Below, piece after piece: positions 25,652-34,747 of a stretch of DNA of 64,000 nt; position 1 is the stretch's first letter; each line of letters starts with the position of its first letter. The stretch comes from Promicromonospora sukumoe. GTDB taxonomy: Bacteria; Actinomycetota; Actinomycetes; Actinomycetales; Cellulomonadaceae. A program made the position numbers and the translations under genes. A model generated the notes under the pieces. It was not told where the DNA came from, did not search any database, and saw only the letters and a list, made by a program, of their open reading frames with translations. The stretch is from NCBI RefSeq assembly GCF_014137995.1, contig NZ_JACGWV010000001.1:1736001-1800000 (forward strand). Reading direction: 5' to 3'.

Positions 25652-26118
25652 CGCGACCGCTTGGCGGTCCGGCTGCGCGGCAGATCTAGGGCGCCGTCGG
25701 TGTCGCTCTCGAGCCTGGCGTGACGCGCCTGGGCGCGGGGCCGCCCTCCCGCAGCGGTAGCTGTGGTGTCGGTGGCGGGGTACCAGGCGATGGCACCGGA
25801 GTGGCCCATGGCCAGGTCGAGGCTGAGGTAGGCCCGGCGGAACAGCTCGACGGCCTTGCGCAGGTGCTCGACCGCGGTCAGTGCGTGGACCTGTCCAGGT
25901 GCAGCCTTGCCCTGGTCGTCGTGGGCCAGGTCCACGTTGTCGCGATGCGCGGTCAGGACCTGGGTGGTGACCTGTTCCAGGCGACGGACCACGGCAGCCA
26001 GGTCGGTGATCACCCAGTACGTGTCCGCGAGGTCGTCGAGCTTCTGCGTCGAGTGCGCCAGCCGACGCAGAGCCTCGGCGGCATCCTCGGCGTCGTGCTG
26101 CGGATTGGTGGTCTCCAT
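25648..26118 (-). CDS. Unknown helical protein upstream of the VirB4-like gene
   Basis: A 156-aa protein made of predicted long helices ('DAAEALRRLAHSTQKLDDLADTYWVITDLAAVVRRL') with heptad-like spacing, suggesting a coiled coil or helical bundle, and a basic tail (RSRTAKRSR). GGGAG precedes ATG at 26118. It is coupled by a 4-bp overlap to the VirB4-like ATPase and may be an accessory of the secretion machine; no family recognised. Confidence 0.65.
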   Translation of the reverse strand: METTNPQHDAEDAAEALRRLAHSTQKLDDLADTYWVITDLAAVVRRLEQVTTQVLTAHRDNVDLAHDDQGKAAPGQVHALTAVEHLRKAVELFRRAYLSLDLAMGHSGAIAWYPATDTTATAAGGRPRAQARHARLESDTDGALDLPRSRTAKRSR

Positions 26119-26191
26119 GACGAACTCCCTGAGCCTCGGTGAGCGTGAACACCGACCAGGTGCGCGGCCGACACCGTCAGCGGCTCGCTTG

Positions 26192-27118
26192 TCACAGGGA
26201 CAGACCGTCGTCGGGCCTCGTTCTGGCAGGCTCGGGATCTATCGCATGCCCGGCTGCGGTACGGGTTGCGGTCGCCCGCGGCGCAACCGCCTGCGCGGCT
26301 GCGGGGCCGGGGGCCGGGTCGATGACGCCGGTGTACCGGTTGGGCCAGCCGTCCGGCGCCTGGGCGGGGAACTGACGCAGCAGGTGCACCGTGCCCAGAC
26401 CGGGCTGGTAGCTCAGGACGTAGGGGCCGTCGGTGGCTTCGCTGGTGCCCGAGTAGTGCGGGACGTCCGCGTGGTAGTCCTGGTTGAACAAGGCCGCCTC
26501 CATGGTCTCGGACCCGTAGTCCCACTGCGCGAGGTGGTCAATCGCGGCTTGCGCGCCCTGATCCTGCAGGAGGTCCACGACGGCGTGCCCTTCCTCGTCC
26601 TGGAGGAAGATCACCGTGTAGTACCGCCCGGGAGGCCATGCCGGCGCCTCACCGGTGGGTTCCGGACCAGCAGAGGTGACCGGCGGTGCTTCCGCAGTGG
26701 CCGACTCGTTGGGCCCGAGGCCGCCAGGGTGCTCCAGTTCGAGGGCGAGCATGGTCAGCTCGTCGGAGTTGAGGTACGCGGCCTCGGTGACCCAGGCGGG
26801 GAACAGGTTCAGGCTCTCCGGGGCGCTGAGCGGATTGCTCATCTGGTGCCGGTAGGACTCGGCCGCCGCGGACAGAAGGGTAACGAGAGAGGTCATGCCC
26901 GCGGTCGTGTCGCCGTCGGCGCCGACTCCGGAATGGATGTCCCGCCCGTCATGAGGCAGTGCGCCGGGAACGGTGGCATCGGCGATGCGGTAGGCGTACC
27001 GCTGGCGGTAGCCGCCGTCTTCGTCCGGTGTGGTGCCGTCATGCCACAGCGCCAGACTGAGGGAACCAGCCTGCCGTGTGACCAGCTCTCGGGCGCTGGG
27101 AGGAGTGTCGTTGTTCAT
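26192..27118 (-). CDS. Unknown 308-aa element protein
   Basis: A soluble protein. The N-terminal part has 'GSLSLALWHDGTTPDEDGGYRQRYAYRIAD', and the centre 'PPGRYYTVIFLQDEEGHAVVDLLQDQGAQAAIDHLAQWDYG' may be a small alpha/beta domain; the C-terminal 60 residues are Ala/Pro/Arg-rich. I see no membrane segment or signal. The start at 27118 has no strong ribosome-binding site. It lies in the secretion operon, but its role is unknown. Confidence 0.6.
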   Translation of the reverse strand: MNNDTPPSARELVTRQAGSLSLALWHDGTTPDEDGGYRQRYAYRIADATVPGALPHDGRDIHSGVGADGDTTAGMTSLVTLLSAAAESYRHQMSNPLSAPESLNLFPAWVTEAAYLNSDELTMLALELEHPGGLGPNESATAEAPPVTSAGPEPTGEAPAWPPGRYYTVIFLQDEEGHAVVDLLQDQGAQAAIDHLAQWDYGSETMEAALFNQDYHADVPHYSGTSEATDGPYVLSYQPGLGTVHLLRQFPAQAPDGWPNRYTGVIDPAPGPAAAQAVAPRATATRTAAGHAIDPEPARTRPDDGLSL

Positions 27119-27383
27119 GCCGGACAGGTGTGCTCGTCCTCACCGTGGCCCTCGGTCCTGGGCTAAGTGAGACGCGGAGGGCTAGGTGCTAACAGGCGTT
27201 CCTATTGCACTGCCTGCTCAGGGCATCGCTTCGGCCGGTGCCTGAGTCGGGGTCCTGGACCAATTCCGCGGATGGACGCCCGTGCCGGTGCGTCCAGAAT
27301 GCTACGACTGTCGGTGGTCGTGCGTAGGGTGACGCAGCATTCGAGCAGGTGGGCGGCACGGACATAACCGAAGGAGTGGAGGA

Positions 27384-28133
27384 GTGCGCAGTAGCCACAG
27401 GAGCCCGGGCGGCAGCATGGGGTCTCGAGACATTGCGGCAACGCGTCGAGCGTTCAAGGTCTTGGAGCGGGTTGGGATCAGCCGTGAACAGGTGTCGCTG
27501 TTGCCTGAGACGAGTGTCCGCAGGATGTCGAGCTGGGCTGAAGGTACGAAATGGTGGCAAGTCCTGTTCTGCGCCGTGCTGGGAGTGCTGTACGGGTTAC
27601 TTCCGCCCTTGTTTCTGCGCGAGTCAAATATATGGTTGTTCTGTGCCATGTGGTTTACGTTTTCAGTGGTTGCCTTCGCTGGATTTTTCTACGGCCTCAC
27701 GGCTGACATCGAAGCGATCGTGAGGCGCTTCGACGCCTACCGGTCCTACGGTCAGGCCGGCTTCCGCCTGATCTGGTCTCTGCAGAACTTCAAGCCATAC
27801 AGCCTGTCGGATAAGGAGTCCGCGGTGCGCTCGGCCCATGCTTGGCGTCGTTTCGGCAAGGCGCGCGGCGTGGACTACGAGTGGCGTGGACGCCGCGTGT
27901 TCGATCTGCTCGACGAACACCCGATGACGTCTGGCTGCGCCTCAGAGATAAGTGACCTAATTCGCGATTCCCTTGTCGATGCCGCGTCGGGTCGGATTCG
28001 GGTTGACGAGTACCAAGAGCCGCGGTGGTTTTGGCGTGAACGTTTTTCGGTCGAGTTGGCCAATGCTCGGATAAGCCTAATGGCGGGTTTTCTGGCATTG
28101 CTCATACCGCTTCTGTCGTTCGTTCCGACATAA
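27384..28133 (+). CDS. Unknown membrane protein in a rightward island
   Basis: A 249-aa protein with two adjacent membrane segments (about residues 58-82 'WWQVLFCAVLGVLYGLLPPLF' and 84-105 'IWLFCAMWFTFSVVAFAGFFYG') and a third at the C-terminus ('ISLMAGFLALLIPLLSF'). Between them is a soluble helical domain of about 120 residues. GTG at 27384 has GGAG upstream; ATG at 27417 is an alternative. The gene faces against the surrounding operon and its codons are much richer in A/T than its neighbours, both signs of a separate acquisition. It could be an entry-exclusion or immunity-type factor, but no homologue is recognised. Confidence 0.7.
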   Translation: MRSSHRSPGGSMGSRDIAATRRAFKVLERVGISREQVSLLPETSVRRMSSWAEGTKWWQVLFCAVLGVLYGLLPPLFLRESNIWLFCAMWFTFSVVAFAGFFYGLTADIEAIVRRFDAYRSYGQAGFRLIWSLQNFKPYSLSDKESAVRSAHAWRRFGKARGVDYEWRGRRVFDLLDEHPMTSGCASEISDLIRDSLVDAASGRIRVDEYQEPRWFWRERFSVELANARISLMAGFLALLIPLLSFVPT

Positions 28134-28166
28134 GCGGCATGCAAGGGTTGCTTAGATCTGTCTTGC

Positions 28167-29621
28167 TCATCCGGGCAGGACTGACCGAGCGAACGCTTGG
28201 GCCTGCTGGCCCCACAGCCGGCGGGTCTCGATGCCGGCCTGGATCGCGACCTGTTCGACTGCGGCGATGTCGTGCTCGAGCTGCTCGGCGTCGGAAGCAC
28301 TGATGATGATCAGGCCGGTGGCGGTCAGGAGGCTGTGTCCGGCTGCGAGGTCGGCTTCCTGCTGCAGGACGTCGGCGAGCTCGGCCTGGTCGGTCGCATC
28401 GGTGGTCTGTCCCATGCGAGCGCGCTGGGTGGCGTCCGACAGGTGCCCGGTGCGCCGGCGCCGCAGCTCGCGCATCGCGGCGTCCGGCCGCACGGGCCGG
28501 TAGGTCAAGGAGACGGTCCGTTGGACGCCCGACGACAGCAGGAGCGGGGCGAGGAAGCCAGGGAAGGTCTGGGACTGGGGCCACTGTGAGATCCACAGGA
28601 TGCAGTGGTGGGCGCCGTCTGCCCGCAGCTGCCCCCAGGTCTCGGTCACGGCGATGGGCCCGGCGGCGGCCAGCTCCCGCCCGAGCGTGGGGTGGCGTTC
28701 CAGGGCCGGACCGATCGCCGGGTCGTACGCGGTGCGTAGGTGGATGGCGAGCTGTCCCGCGTCGTAGGGCTCGCCGGGGGTGAGGTCCGCGGCATGCAGC
28801 GCGATGGTCAGGGTCTCGACCTCCTGCCGCAGTACCGCCGCGCCCCCACGCAGCCCACCGCTGGCGGCCCGGATGGTGCGGGCGGCGGCATTCAGGTCCA
28901 GCGACAGGGCGATGGTCGTGGAGTGCTGTTCCCCGGCAGGTCCAGCCCGGTCGATCAGGTCCGCGTACGTCCTGCTGGCGAAGGACCCGTCGTGGGCGCC
29001 ATGGGTCTGCCACCAGTCGGCCAGGGAAGCGCCGGAGCCGGGCAGGGTGCGTTCGGTGACCTGGAGGGCGGCGATGTGCCCGGACCGGGAGACCGTGGCC
29101 AGGACCCGTCCCCAGGCGGTGACTCGGCGTTGCTGCTCGCCTGGGTCCAGGAGCACGAACGCTGGGTGGGTGACCGGCAGCAGCGCGGTCAGGGTCGCGG
29201 CGTGCGGGTCGTGCACGAGCACAGCCCCGGTGACGGGATCAGTGTACTGACGCAGCGCCGCGGAATCCCCGGGCAGGGCGAGAGTTCCGGCCGGCCGCGG
29301 CCGTTCGGTGCGGCCGGTGATCCGGGCCCGGTAGTCCAGCTGGCCGGTGACGGTGCGCCAGGCCCACGAGCCCGCGATCGGAACCCAGGTGATCACCTGC
29401 CGCCCGCCCACCGGGACGAGCGCGGCGGCGACGGCCATGGCGAGCACGACGATCGCGTAGAGGGCTCCGGCTCCGGTGTAGAGCGCGATCACCAGGGGCA
29501 GGCCACCGATGCCGATGATCGTCAGCTGGGTCGCGGTCAGGCCCAGTAGCAGGGCTCGCTTGGACAGGCGGGAGAACTTCACCGCCCGAAGCAGTCCGCC
29601 TGATTGTTCGTGGTTGGTCAT
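28167..29621 (-). CDS. SCO6880-like T4SS membrane protein
   Basis: A 484-aa protein of the actinobacterial SCO6880 type. Two membrane helices near the N-terminus (about residues 24-70) are preceded by 'VKFSRLSKRALLLG'. A large cytoplasmic part with 'RVTAWGRVLATVSRSGHIAALQVTERTLPG', 'SLDLNAAARTIRAASGG' and 'VTETWGQLRADGAHHCILWISQWP' resembles the N-terminal (non-motor) half of VirB4. It ends with 'ATGLIIISASDAEQLEHDIAAVEQVA'. It probably replaces the missing N-terminal domain of the VirB4-like ATPase at 24.1-25.7 kb. Adjacent to the VirB6-like gene with a 3-bp gap. Confidence 0.8.
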   Translation of the reverse strand: MTNHEQSGGLLRAVKFSRLSKRALLLGLTATQLTIIGIGGLPLVIALYTGAGALYAIVVLAMAVAAALVPVGGRQVITWVPIAGSWAWRTVTGQLDYRARITGRTERPRPAGTLALPGDSAALRQYTDPVTGAVLVHDPHAATLTALLPVTHPAFVLLDPGEQQRRVTAWGRVLATVSRSGHIAALQVTERTLPGSGASLADWWQTHGAHDGSFASRTYADLIDRAGPAGEQHSTTIALSLDLNAAARTIRAASGGLRGGAAVLRQEVETLTIALHAADLTPGEPYDAGQLAIHLRTAYDPAIGPALERHPTLGRELAAAGPIAVTETWGQLRADGAHHCILWISQWPQSQTFPGFLAPLLLSSGVQRTVSLTYRPVRPDAAMRELRRRRTGHLSDATQRARMGQTTDATDQAELADVLQQEADLAAGHSLLTATGLIIISASDAEQLEHDIAAVEQVAIQAGIETRRLWGQQAQAFARSVLPG

Positions 29622-29624
29622 GGG

Positions 29625-30998
29625 TTAGTCCCCGTCCTGGAACAAGATCCCGGGCTGCTCCCGGGGTGATGCCGACGGCGGCTGCGAGCCGTCACCGGCC
29701 GGGGCCGTCGGGCGTGCACCGGCCGGTGTGGGCTGGTCGGCGGTGGGAGCGGTCGCGCCCTCGCCGGCCTGTGCGGCCTGGCCGCCGAGGGCCTGCCCGG
29801 TCTTTCCGCCGGAGTCGAAAGCGGCCTTGGCCAGGGCAGCACCGGCGAGGACCGGACCTCCAGCCCCAGCAGCCCCAGTCGCCGTGGCACCGGAGCTGGC
29901 GCCCGCACCCGTTCTGGCCCCGGTGCCCGCTCCTGCCGCCCCGGTGCTGCCGCCCAGGCTGGTACCGCCCGAGGCGGTCGTGGCCTTTGCAGCGCCGTCG
30001 CCCGCACCGTCTGCGGCACCGCCACGGTCGGCGGTCCCGTCGGATCCCAGGACCTTGGCCGGGTTCGGTCGGGACCATCCGCCGGGCAGGTAGGGGACGG
30101 GCCGGTTGAGGGCTTCCTTGGCGTCGGTCTCGGTGGTCATCGTCTGGTAGAGGTCGAAGCCGAGGAAGTTGAGGAACTTGTACGTCAGGTACGGCGCGAA
30201 CGCGCCGATGATCAGGAGCACGATCCCGGTTAGTGGTTCGGCCACCGACGCGATGTCGACCTGGATGGGTGCGGACATCTGCTCGGTCGCGATCAGGAAG
30301 ATCACCACCAGGACCAGTTTGGACACGATGAGCGCGATCGTGAACGTGGCCCATTTGGTCACCCATCCGCGGGTCGCGTCCCACGACGCCCCGGCCAGGG
30401 CCAGGGGTGCGAGGGCGATGGCGATCAGGATCAGCGCGGAGCGCACGAGCAGGCTGATCCAGACCGTGAACGCCCCGGTGAACGCCAGTCCGGCCAGGAA
30501 CACCGCGAACAGTGGCCCGACCCCGACCACCGCGGTCGAGATGGAGATGCCGGTGACCATGACGATCAGCCGGTCACCGACTTCCTCCATCGTGGTCCCG
30601 GCTGCTTGGACGAGGCCGTGGCAGAGCTGGTCGGTGATCTCCAGCAACGCCGCCGTCAGCGTGACCACGAGGAACGAGCCCAGGATCGACTTGCCGAGCC
30701 CGAGGACACCGCGGCCGAGGGCACCAGGGTCGCGGCGGAGCATGCCGGTGATGACCTGCAGCAGGAAGAACAGCAGCATGACCAGGACCGCGATCCCGAA
30801 CACCAGGGCGTAGACCCGACGGAACTGGGGGCTGGTGACGTCGGTCATGGTCGTGGTGACCATGAGGGCCCACATGCCTTCCATGACCCAGGCGGCCAGG
30901 TCTCCGACCAGGTCCGCGAGCGGCTGGATCGGGGAGGCTGCTGTTGCTGCGGATCCGGCGCAGACCTGGGCGACGAAGGGGAGGGAGCAGATGTCCAT
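29625..30998 (-). CDS. VirB6/TrbL-like multi-spanning channel protein
   Basis: A 457-aa polytopic membrane protein, the likely inner-membrane core of the secretion channel. About six or seven helices lie between residues 20 and 315, including 'VYALVFGIAVLVMLLFFLLQ', 'AVFLAGLAFTGAFTVWISLLV' and 'LTGIVLLIIGAFAPYLTYKFL'. The last 130 residues are a Gly/Ala/Thr/Pro low-complexity cytoplasmic tail. It matches the actinobacterial SCO6881-type position next to the SCO6880-like gene. ATG at 30998 overlaps the previous stop as TGATG. Confidence 0.8.
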   Translation of the reverse strand: MDICSLPFVAQVCAGSAATAASPIQPLADLVGDLAAWVMEGMWALMVTTTMTDVTSPQFRRVYALVFGIAVLVMLLFFLLQVITGMLRRDPGALGRGVLGLGKSILGSFLVVTLTAALLEITDQLCHGLVQAAGTTMEEVGDRLIVMVTGISISTAVVGVGPLFAVFLAGLAFTGAFTVWISLLVRSALILIAIALAPLALAGASWDATRGWVTKWATFTIALIVSKLVLVVIFLIATEQMSAPIQVDIASVAEPLTGIVLLIIGAFAPYLTYKFLNFLGFDLYQTMTTETDAKEALNRPVPYLPGGWSRPNPAKVLGSDGTADRGGAADGAGDGAAKATTASGGTSLGGSTGAAGAGTGARTGAGASSGATATGAAGAGGPVLAGAALAKAAFDSGGKTGQALGGQAAQAGEGATAPTADQPTPAGARPTAPAGDGSQPPSASPREQPGILFQDGD

Positions 30999-31372
30999 CA
31001 GATCTGCTGCCCGAGGTCCCAGCCGAAGTTGACCAGGGCGACGGCGGCCCCGCACAGCACGCCGGCGGTGGCGGCGACCAGAATCCCGGTCTTGCCGCGG
31101 CCGGCGAGGTGCGGGTTGGAGCTGTTGGCGCCGAAAGCCCAGACGATCGCGGCGATGATCAGGGCGACCACGGCCAGGATCAGGCCGATGCTCATGATCG
31201 CGCCGACGATTTCCTTCAGTTGCGGGATCCCGGGCAGGCCGCTGGTGTTCGGCCGGATGTCGATGTCCCCGGGTACCCGGGTGGCGATCCCTGCCGCGAT
31301 CAGGGTGGCGTGCTCGGCGGTGCGGGTGGCCGCGGCGGAGGCGGCGTGGGTGACGGTCTGGACGTGCAGCAT
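30998..31372 (-). CDS. DUF6112-like small membrane protein
   Basis: A 124-aa protein with two membrane helices (about residues 55-80 and 97-118). The phrase 'DIRPNTSGLPGIPQLKEIVGA', then 'NPHLAGRGKTGILVA', is what I associate with DUF6112, which sits next to VirB6-like genes in actinobacterial conjugative elements. By size and topology it could play the VirB2 (pilin-like) or VirB3 role. It is coupled to the VirB6-like gene by TGATG. Confidence 0.7.
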   Translation of the reverse strand: MLHVQTVTHAASAAATRTAEHATLIAAGIATRVPGDIDIRPNTSGLPGIPQLKEIVGAIMSIGLILAVVALIIAAIVWAFGANSSNPHLAGRGKTGILVAATAGVLCGAAVALVNFGWDLGQQI

Positions 31373-31479
31373 GGCGGTTCTCCCTCAGCGCGGTGATGTC
31401 TGCGCTGGGCAGGTGTGCCGCCCGCACCACGCCCGGGGCTGTCAAGGCATGCTGGTGAGGGGCTACCGCCGACCGGGGT

Positions 31480-31788
31480 CTAGAGGGTGTGGCCGAGGTC
31501 GATGAGCCAGTTCGTCCAGGCCAAGCTGCTGCCCGCGAGCACGGCGCCGGCCACCGAGATGAGGACGCCGGTGCGGGCCTTGCTGGTGGCCTGCCAGTTC
31601 CCGGAGGCCGACGCGATGGGCCAGACGAACGCACAGACCACGAACATCGCCACGGCGAGCACCAGGGCGATGGTCAGTACGGCGCCGATGATCGGGTACA
31701 GGCGGCTACCGGTCACGGCACCGAAGTCCGGACCGACTCCGAAGATCAGGAGGGCGGTGACCGCGAGGGAGATCGTTGAGCTCGTCAT
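31480..31788 (-). CDS. Second small T4SS membrane protein, DUF6112-like
   Basis: A 102-aa membrane protein with three hydrophobic stretches; 'YPIIGAVLTIALVLAVAMFVV' is the clearest. The C-terminal part 'NWQATSKARTGVLISVAGAVL' parallels the 'AGRGKTGILVAATAGVL' segment of the DUF6112-like neighbour, so the two look like distant paralogues. ATG at 31788 has GGAGG and overlaps the stop of the hydrolase gene by 4 bp. Confidence 0.65.
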   Translation of the reverse strand: MTSSTISLAVTALLIFGVGPDFGAVTGSRLYPIIGAVLTIALVLAVAMFVVCAFVWPIASASGNWQATSKARTGVLISVAGAVLAGSSLAWTNWLIDLGHTL

Positions 31789-32978
31789 GGCGTCGCCTCC
31801 GTCCGGCAGGACCCGGTGGCCGGCAGGACCGTCGAGCCGTCCAGGGCGGTGGGGGAGTGGGCTGCCAGCCAGGGTTCGGGGTCGGTGGGGGCGGCGTCGA
31901 ACCCGCCGGGGTGGATCTGCAGGTGCAGGTGAGGTCCGGTGGACTGCCCGGTGGACCCGACCTGGGCGACCTGGGAACCAGCGCTCACGTAGTCGCCTTC
32001 GGAGACCGCCGTGGAGCCGTCGAGGAGGTGTGAGTAGGCCGAGGCCACTCGTCGCGGACCGTTGGGTCCTGCGAGGGTGTGGTCGATGACGAGCAGGTTG
32101 CCCGCGCGTGGGTCCGGTCCCGCGTAGGCGACGACGCCGTCGGCCAGCGCGAGCACCGGGGTACCAGCCGGGGCAGCGTAGTCGGTCCCGGCGTGCAGTG
32201 TGCGGACGCCGGTTACCGGGTGGGTCCGCATCCCGAACCCGGACATGCGTGTCCAGGTGTCGGCTGGCAGCGGGAACACGATGCGTGACGACACGAAAGG
32301 GGCGTCGTCCCGCTTGGCGTCGGTTGCGCCAGGCGTGGTCGTCAGCTGCTCCAGGATCGCCTGGGCGACGGGTTCGTACTGCGCGTACCGGTCGGGGAAC
32401 GCGGAGACCTCCACCGCCTGAGCCGCCGCGCCCTTTGGGAGTCGCTGCCAGTCGGGGATGTCGAGCAACCCGCGCGGTGACCCGTGGTTCGGGCCGGTCG
32501 GTCCGCCGAAGAATGCCGCGGCCTGATAGCCCGGGTCCATGAGCTGGGCGACGGTTCCCCAACCGGCGGCAGGCCGCATCTGGAAGAGACCGAGGCTGTC
32601 GTGGTCGCTCGCATCGCCGTCGTTTGGGAAGCCCGCCGAGGACGGGTAGGCGCCTGGGTTGGCGAGCATCCGCAGGTGTGACTCGGTCAGTGCCGCCATG
32701 AGCGCGACCAGCACCCCGTCCCGTCCCACACCTTCGGCCGTAGAGCCGGTGGTGATGATCGTGGCGGCGTGGCCGAGCTGGACCTGGTCCAGGCGCACGA
32801 CTGCGCCACCGGTGGTCGACGCGGTCAGTTGCGTGGGAAGCGCCCCGATCGGGCCCACCGTGTTGCCGCCGGGCATGCACCCGGTGGTGGTGGGGGCCAG
32901 GAGGGCGTAGGCGGTCAGCGCGGTGGGTGGCCCGAACAGGAACACCACCAGAGCGATGACAGCGAGTGCGCGCATCAT
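31785..32978 (-). CDS. Cell-wall hydrolase: lysozyme-like domain plus M23 peptidase
   Basis: A 397-aa bifunctional peptidoglycan hydrolase that would open the wall for the secretion channel. An N-terminal membrane segment (residues 4-28) anchors or exports it. The lysozyme-like domain (about 85-165) has 'ALTESHLRMLAN' and 'SLGLFQMRPAAGWGTVAQLMD'. The M23 (LytM) domain (about 240-365) has the zinc ligands in 'LHAGTDYAAPAGTPVLA' and 'GPHLHLQIH'. Comparable fused hydrolases are standard in Gram-positive T4SSs (VirB1-like role). It overlaps the next gene by 4 bp. Confidence 0.88.
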   Translation of the reverse strand: MMRALAVIALVVFLFGPPTALTAYALLAPTTTGCMPGGNTVGPIGALPTQLTASTTGGAVVRLDQVQLGHAATIITTGSTAEGVGRDGVLVALMAALTESHLRMLANPGAYPSSAGFPNDGDASDHDSLGLFQMRPAAGWGTVAQLMDPGYQAAAFFGGPTGPNHGSPRGLLDIPDWQRLPKGAAAQAVEVSAFPDRYAQYEPVAQAILEQLTTTPGATDAKRDDAPFVSSRIVFPLPADTWTRMSGFGMRTHPVTGVRTLHAGTDYAAPAGTPVLALADGVVAYAGPDPRAGNLLVIDHTLAGPNGPRRVASAYSHLLDGSTAVSEGDYVSAGSQVAQVGSTGQSTGPHLHLQIHPGGFDAAPTDPEPWLAAHSPTALDGSTVLPATGSCRTEATP

Positions 32979-32987
32979 GGGTGTTCC

Positions 32988-33689
32988 TCAGAGCAGGGCG
33001 GCGTCGGAGGCGGACAGGCGCAGCAGGTGGCACTGCTCGTAGGCGGGGGCGCAGACCATGAAGATCGTGAACTGGGTCTGCGAGCTGGCCGAGACGGCAG
33101 CGCTGTCCCAGGTCCCGGCGCGGTGCCGGATCGCGGTCACGGTGCGCGCTGTCGTCCCTTCGACGACCGCCCCGTCGGGGGCCTGCGCCAGGGCGTCGTG
33201 CCACGTGGCGGGCTCGACGACGTCGGTGACTTCGAGCCACTGCCGGGTCTGGTACTGCGCCAGGTGCGTCCATGCCTTCGAGATCGGCAGGTAGGTCCGA
33301 AGATCCAGCAACAGGCCCGGGGTTTCCTCACCAGTCGGGTCCGCGACGACCAGCAGCTGCTCGGTCAGATCGGGCAGGTTGGAGTTGGTCGTATCCCACG
33401 TGAACAGGGCCTTGGCCACCGACCGCGCGAACACGTCAGGGTCGGTCGCCTGGATGGTCGCCGCGTCAGCGGCGGCGGTCGGTTCCATGGCGCCGTCGGT
33501 CGGGCCGTCGACCCCGTTCGGCGCGGTGGAGGGAGCCGCCGGCGACGCGGCTGCGTGGGTGGCGTCCGTGGTGCTCGGGGGCGTGAGCCGCAGCCCGACG
33601 GCGACGAGCACGAGGATGAGCGTGCCGATCAGGATGCTGAGGGCGCGGTGCGCGGAGATCCATGACCTGAGGCCTCGTGGGTTGAGCAT
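32988..33689 (-). CDS. Single-pass membrane protein, possible VirB8/TcpC-like component
   Basis: A 233-aa bitopic protein: a short cytoplasmic N-terminus, one membrane helix (about residues 17-36, 'LSILIGTLILVLVAVGLRL'), a Ser/Thr/Ala linker, and an extracytoplasmic domain of about 150 residues ('DVFARSVAKALFTWDT', 'WLEVTDVVEP', 'TQFTIFMVCAP'). Topology and position next to the hydrolase fit a VirB8/TcpC-type assembly factor, but similarity is not clear enough to be sure. I chose ATG at 33689 because GGAGG stands 7 nt upstream; the ATG at 33695 is too close to it. Confidence 0.6.
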   Translation of the reverse strand: MLNPRGLRSWISAHRALSILIGTLILVLVAVGLRLTPPSTTDATHAAASPAAPSTAPNGVDGPTDGAMEPTAAADAATIQATDPDVFARSVAKALFTWDTTNSNLPDLTEQLLVVADPTGEETPGLLLDLRTYLPISKAWTHLAQYQTRQWLEVTDVVEPATWHDALAQAPDGAVVEGTTARTVTAIRHRAGTWDSAAVSASSQTQFTIFMVCAPAYEQCHLLRLSASDAALL

Positions 33690-33691
33690 GG

Positions 33692-34747
33692 TCATGCCTC
33701 CGTGTGGTCGCGGCGGGCTGCCTGGGCTTGGTCGCGTGCGGCGCGGGCTGCGGCGGCGAACCGGGTGGTCTGGTCCAGGACGTTCTCGAACACGGCCCAG
33801 TCGGCATCGTGGGTGGCGGCTCCGACGTCGGTGGGGTCGTAGTGCTCCCACCACCCGTCCAGGCCTTGCCACAGCAGCGCGAACGCCCGCAGCGAGTGCC
33901 GGCCCTTGCCGCGCGCATCTGGGGCTGACTCGGGCTGGTTCAGCCGCTGGATCGCGGCGGCGACGACCTCGTCGACCTCCTCCTGGGTGACCTCCTCGAC
34001 AGCCTGGGCGGTCGGGTCGGTGGCGGCGAGCTCGGCCTTGACCTCGTCGTACAGCGGGAACACGGATGCTCCCTCGCGGATCTGTTCCAGGGCCTCGGTA
34101 GCCAGTGCCCGGACTCGCTCGGGGCGGGCGGGGTCCTGCGCGATGTCGGACAGGGTCGCGATGCGGTCCAGGCGGGAGTAGGACGCCTTCCCGGTGACCA
34201 TGCGTGCCGCCTGTGCCCGAGTGCGTTCGTGCAGGTCACGCGGTGGTGCCAATTTGGCACCACCGTCGATGTCCGAATTAGCCCCCGCCTCGGAAGCAGG
34301 CTGCGCGATGGCTTCCTGGGCGTCGTCGTCGGCGCCGAAGCGGGTGTTCGACTGGCGGCGTGCGGCGTCCTCCGCCAGGAGCTGCTTGATCTCCCGGTAC
34401 AGCTGCGCAGCCTCGACGTCGTCCAGCGGCTTGCGCAGCTGTTCCTCGTCACGTTCGGCCAGCACCTCCTGGAGGCGGTCGGAGATCCCGCTGCGTACCC
34501 ACGGTCGTGTGGTCGTCCAGCCCAGGCGTTGGATCGCGACCAGGCGCCGGTACCCGCACACCAGGACCAGGTCCGGGGTCACGGTGATCGGCTGCAGCAG
34601 CCCGAGCTGGTCGATCGATGCCGCCAGGGCGTCGATGTCACCGAGGTCGTGGCGGTGCCGTTCGCCGACGGTGATCGCGTCGACGGCGACGTCCAGGCGC
34701 AACACGCCTTCCGCGGTGTCCTGTTTCTGTCCCCGGGTCTCAGGCAT
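33692..34747 (-). CDS. ParB N-terminal domain protein
   Basis: A 351-aa protein with a ParB/Srx-like domain at residues 15-90: 'RHDLGDIDALAASIDQLGLLQPITV' followed by 'LVCGYRRLVAIQRLGW', where CGYRR is a version of the GERR nucleotide (CTP) motif. The central part is helical and the C-terminal domain ('LRAFALLWQGLDGWWEHYDPTDVG') is unlike ParB. No ParA partner is next to it. It lies in the T4SS operon; a role in element regulation or partition is likely but unproven. Confidence 0.75.
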   Translation of the reverse strand: MPETRGQKQDTAEGVLRLDVAVDAITVGERHRHDLGDIDALAASIDQLGLLQPITVTPDLVLVCGYRRLVAIQRLGWTTTRPWVRSGISDRLQEVLAERDEEQLRKPLDDVEAAQLYREIKQLLAEDAARRQSNTRFGADDDAQEAIAQPASEAGANSDIDGGAKLAPPRDLHERTRAQAARMVTGKASYSRLDRIATLSDIAQDPARPERVRALATEALEQIREGASVFPLYDEVKAELAATDPTAQAVEEVTQEEVDEVVAAAIQRLNQPESAPDARGKGRHSLRAFALLWQGLDGWWEHYDPTDVGAATHDADWAVFENVLDQTTRFAAAARAARDQAQAARRDHTEA

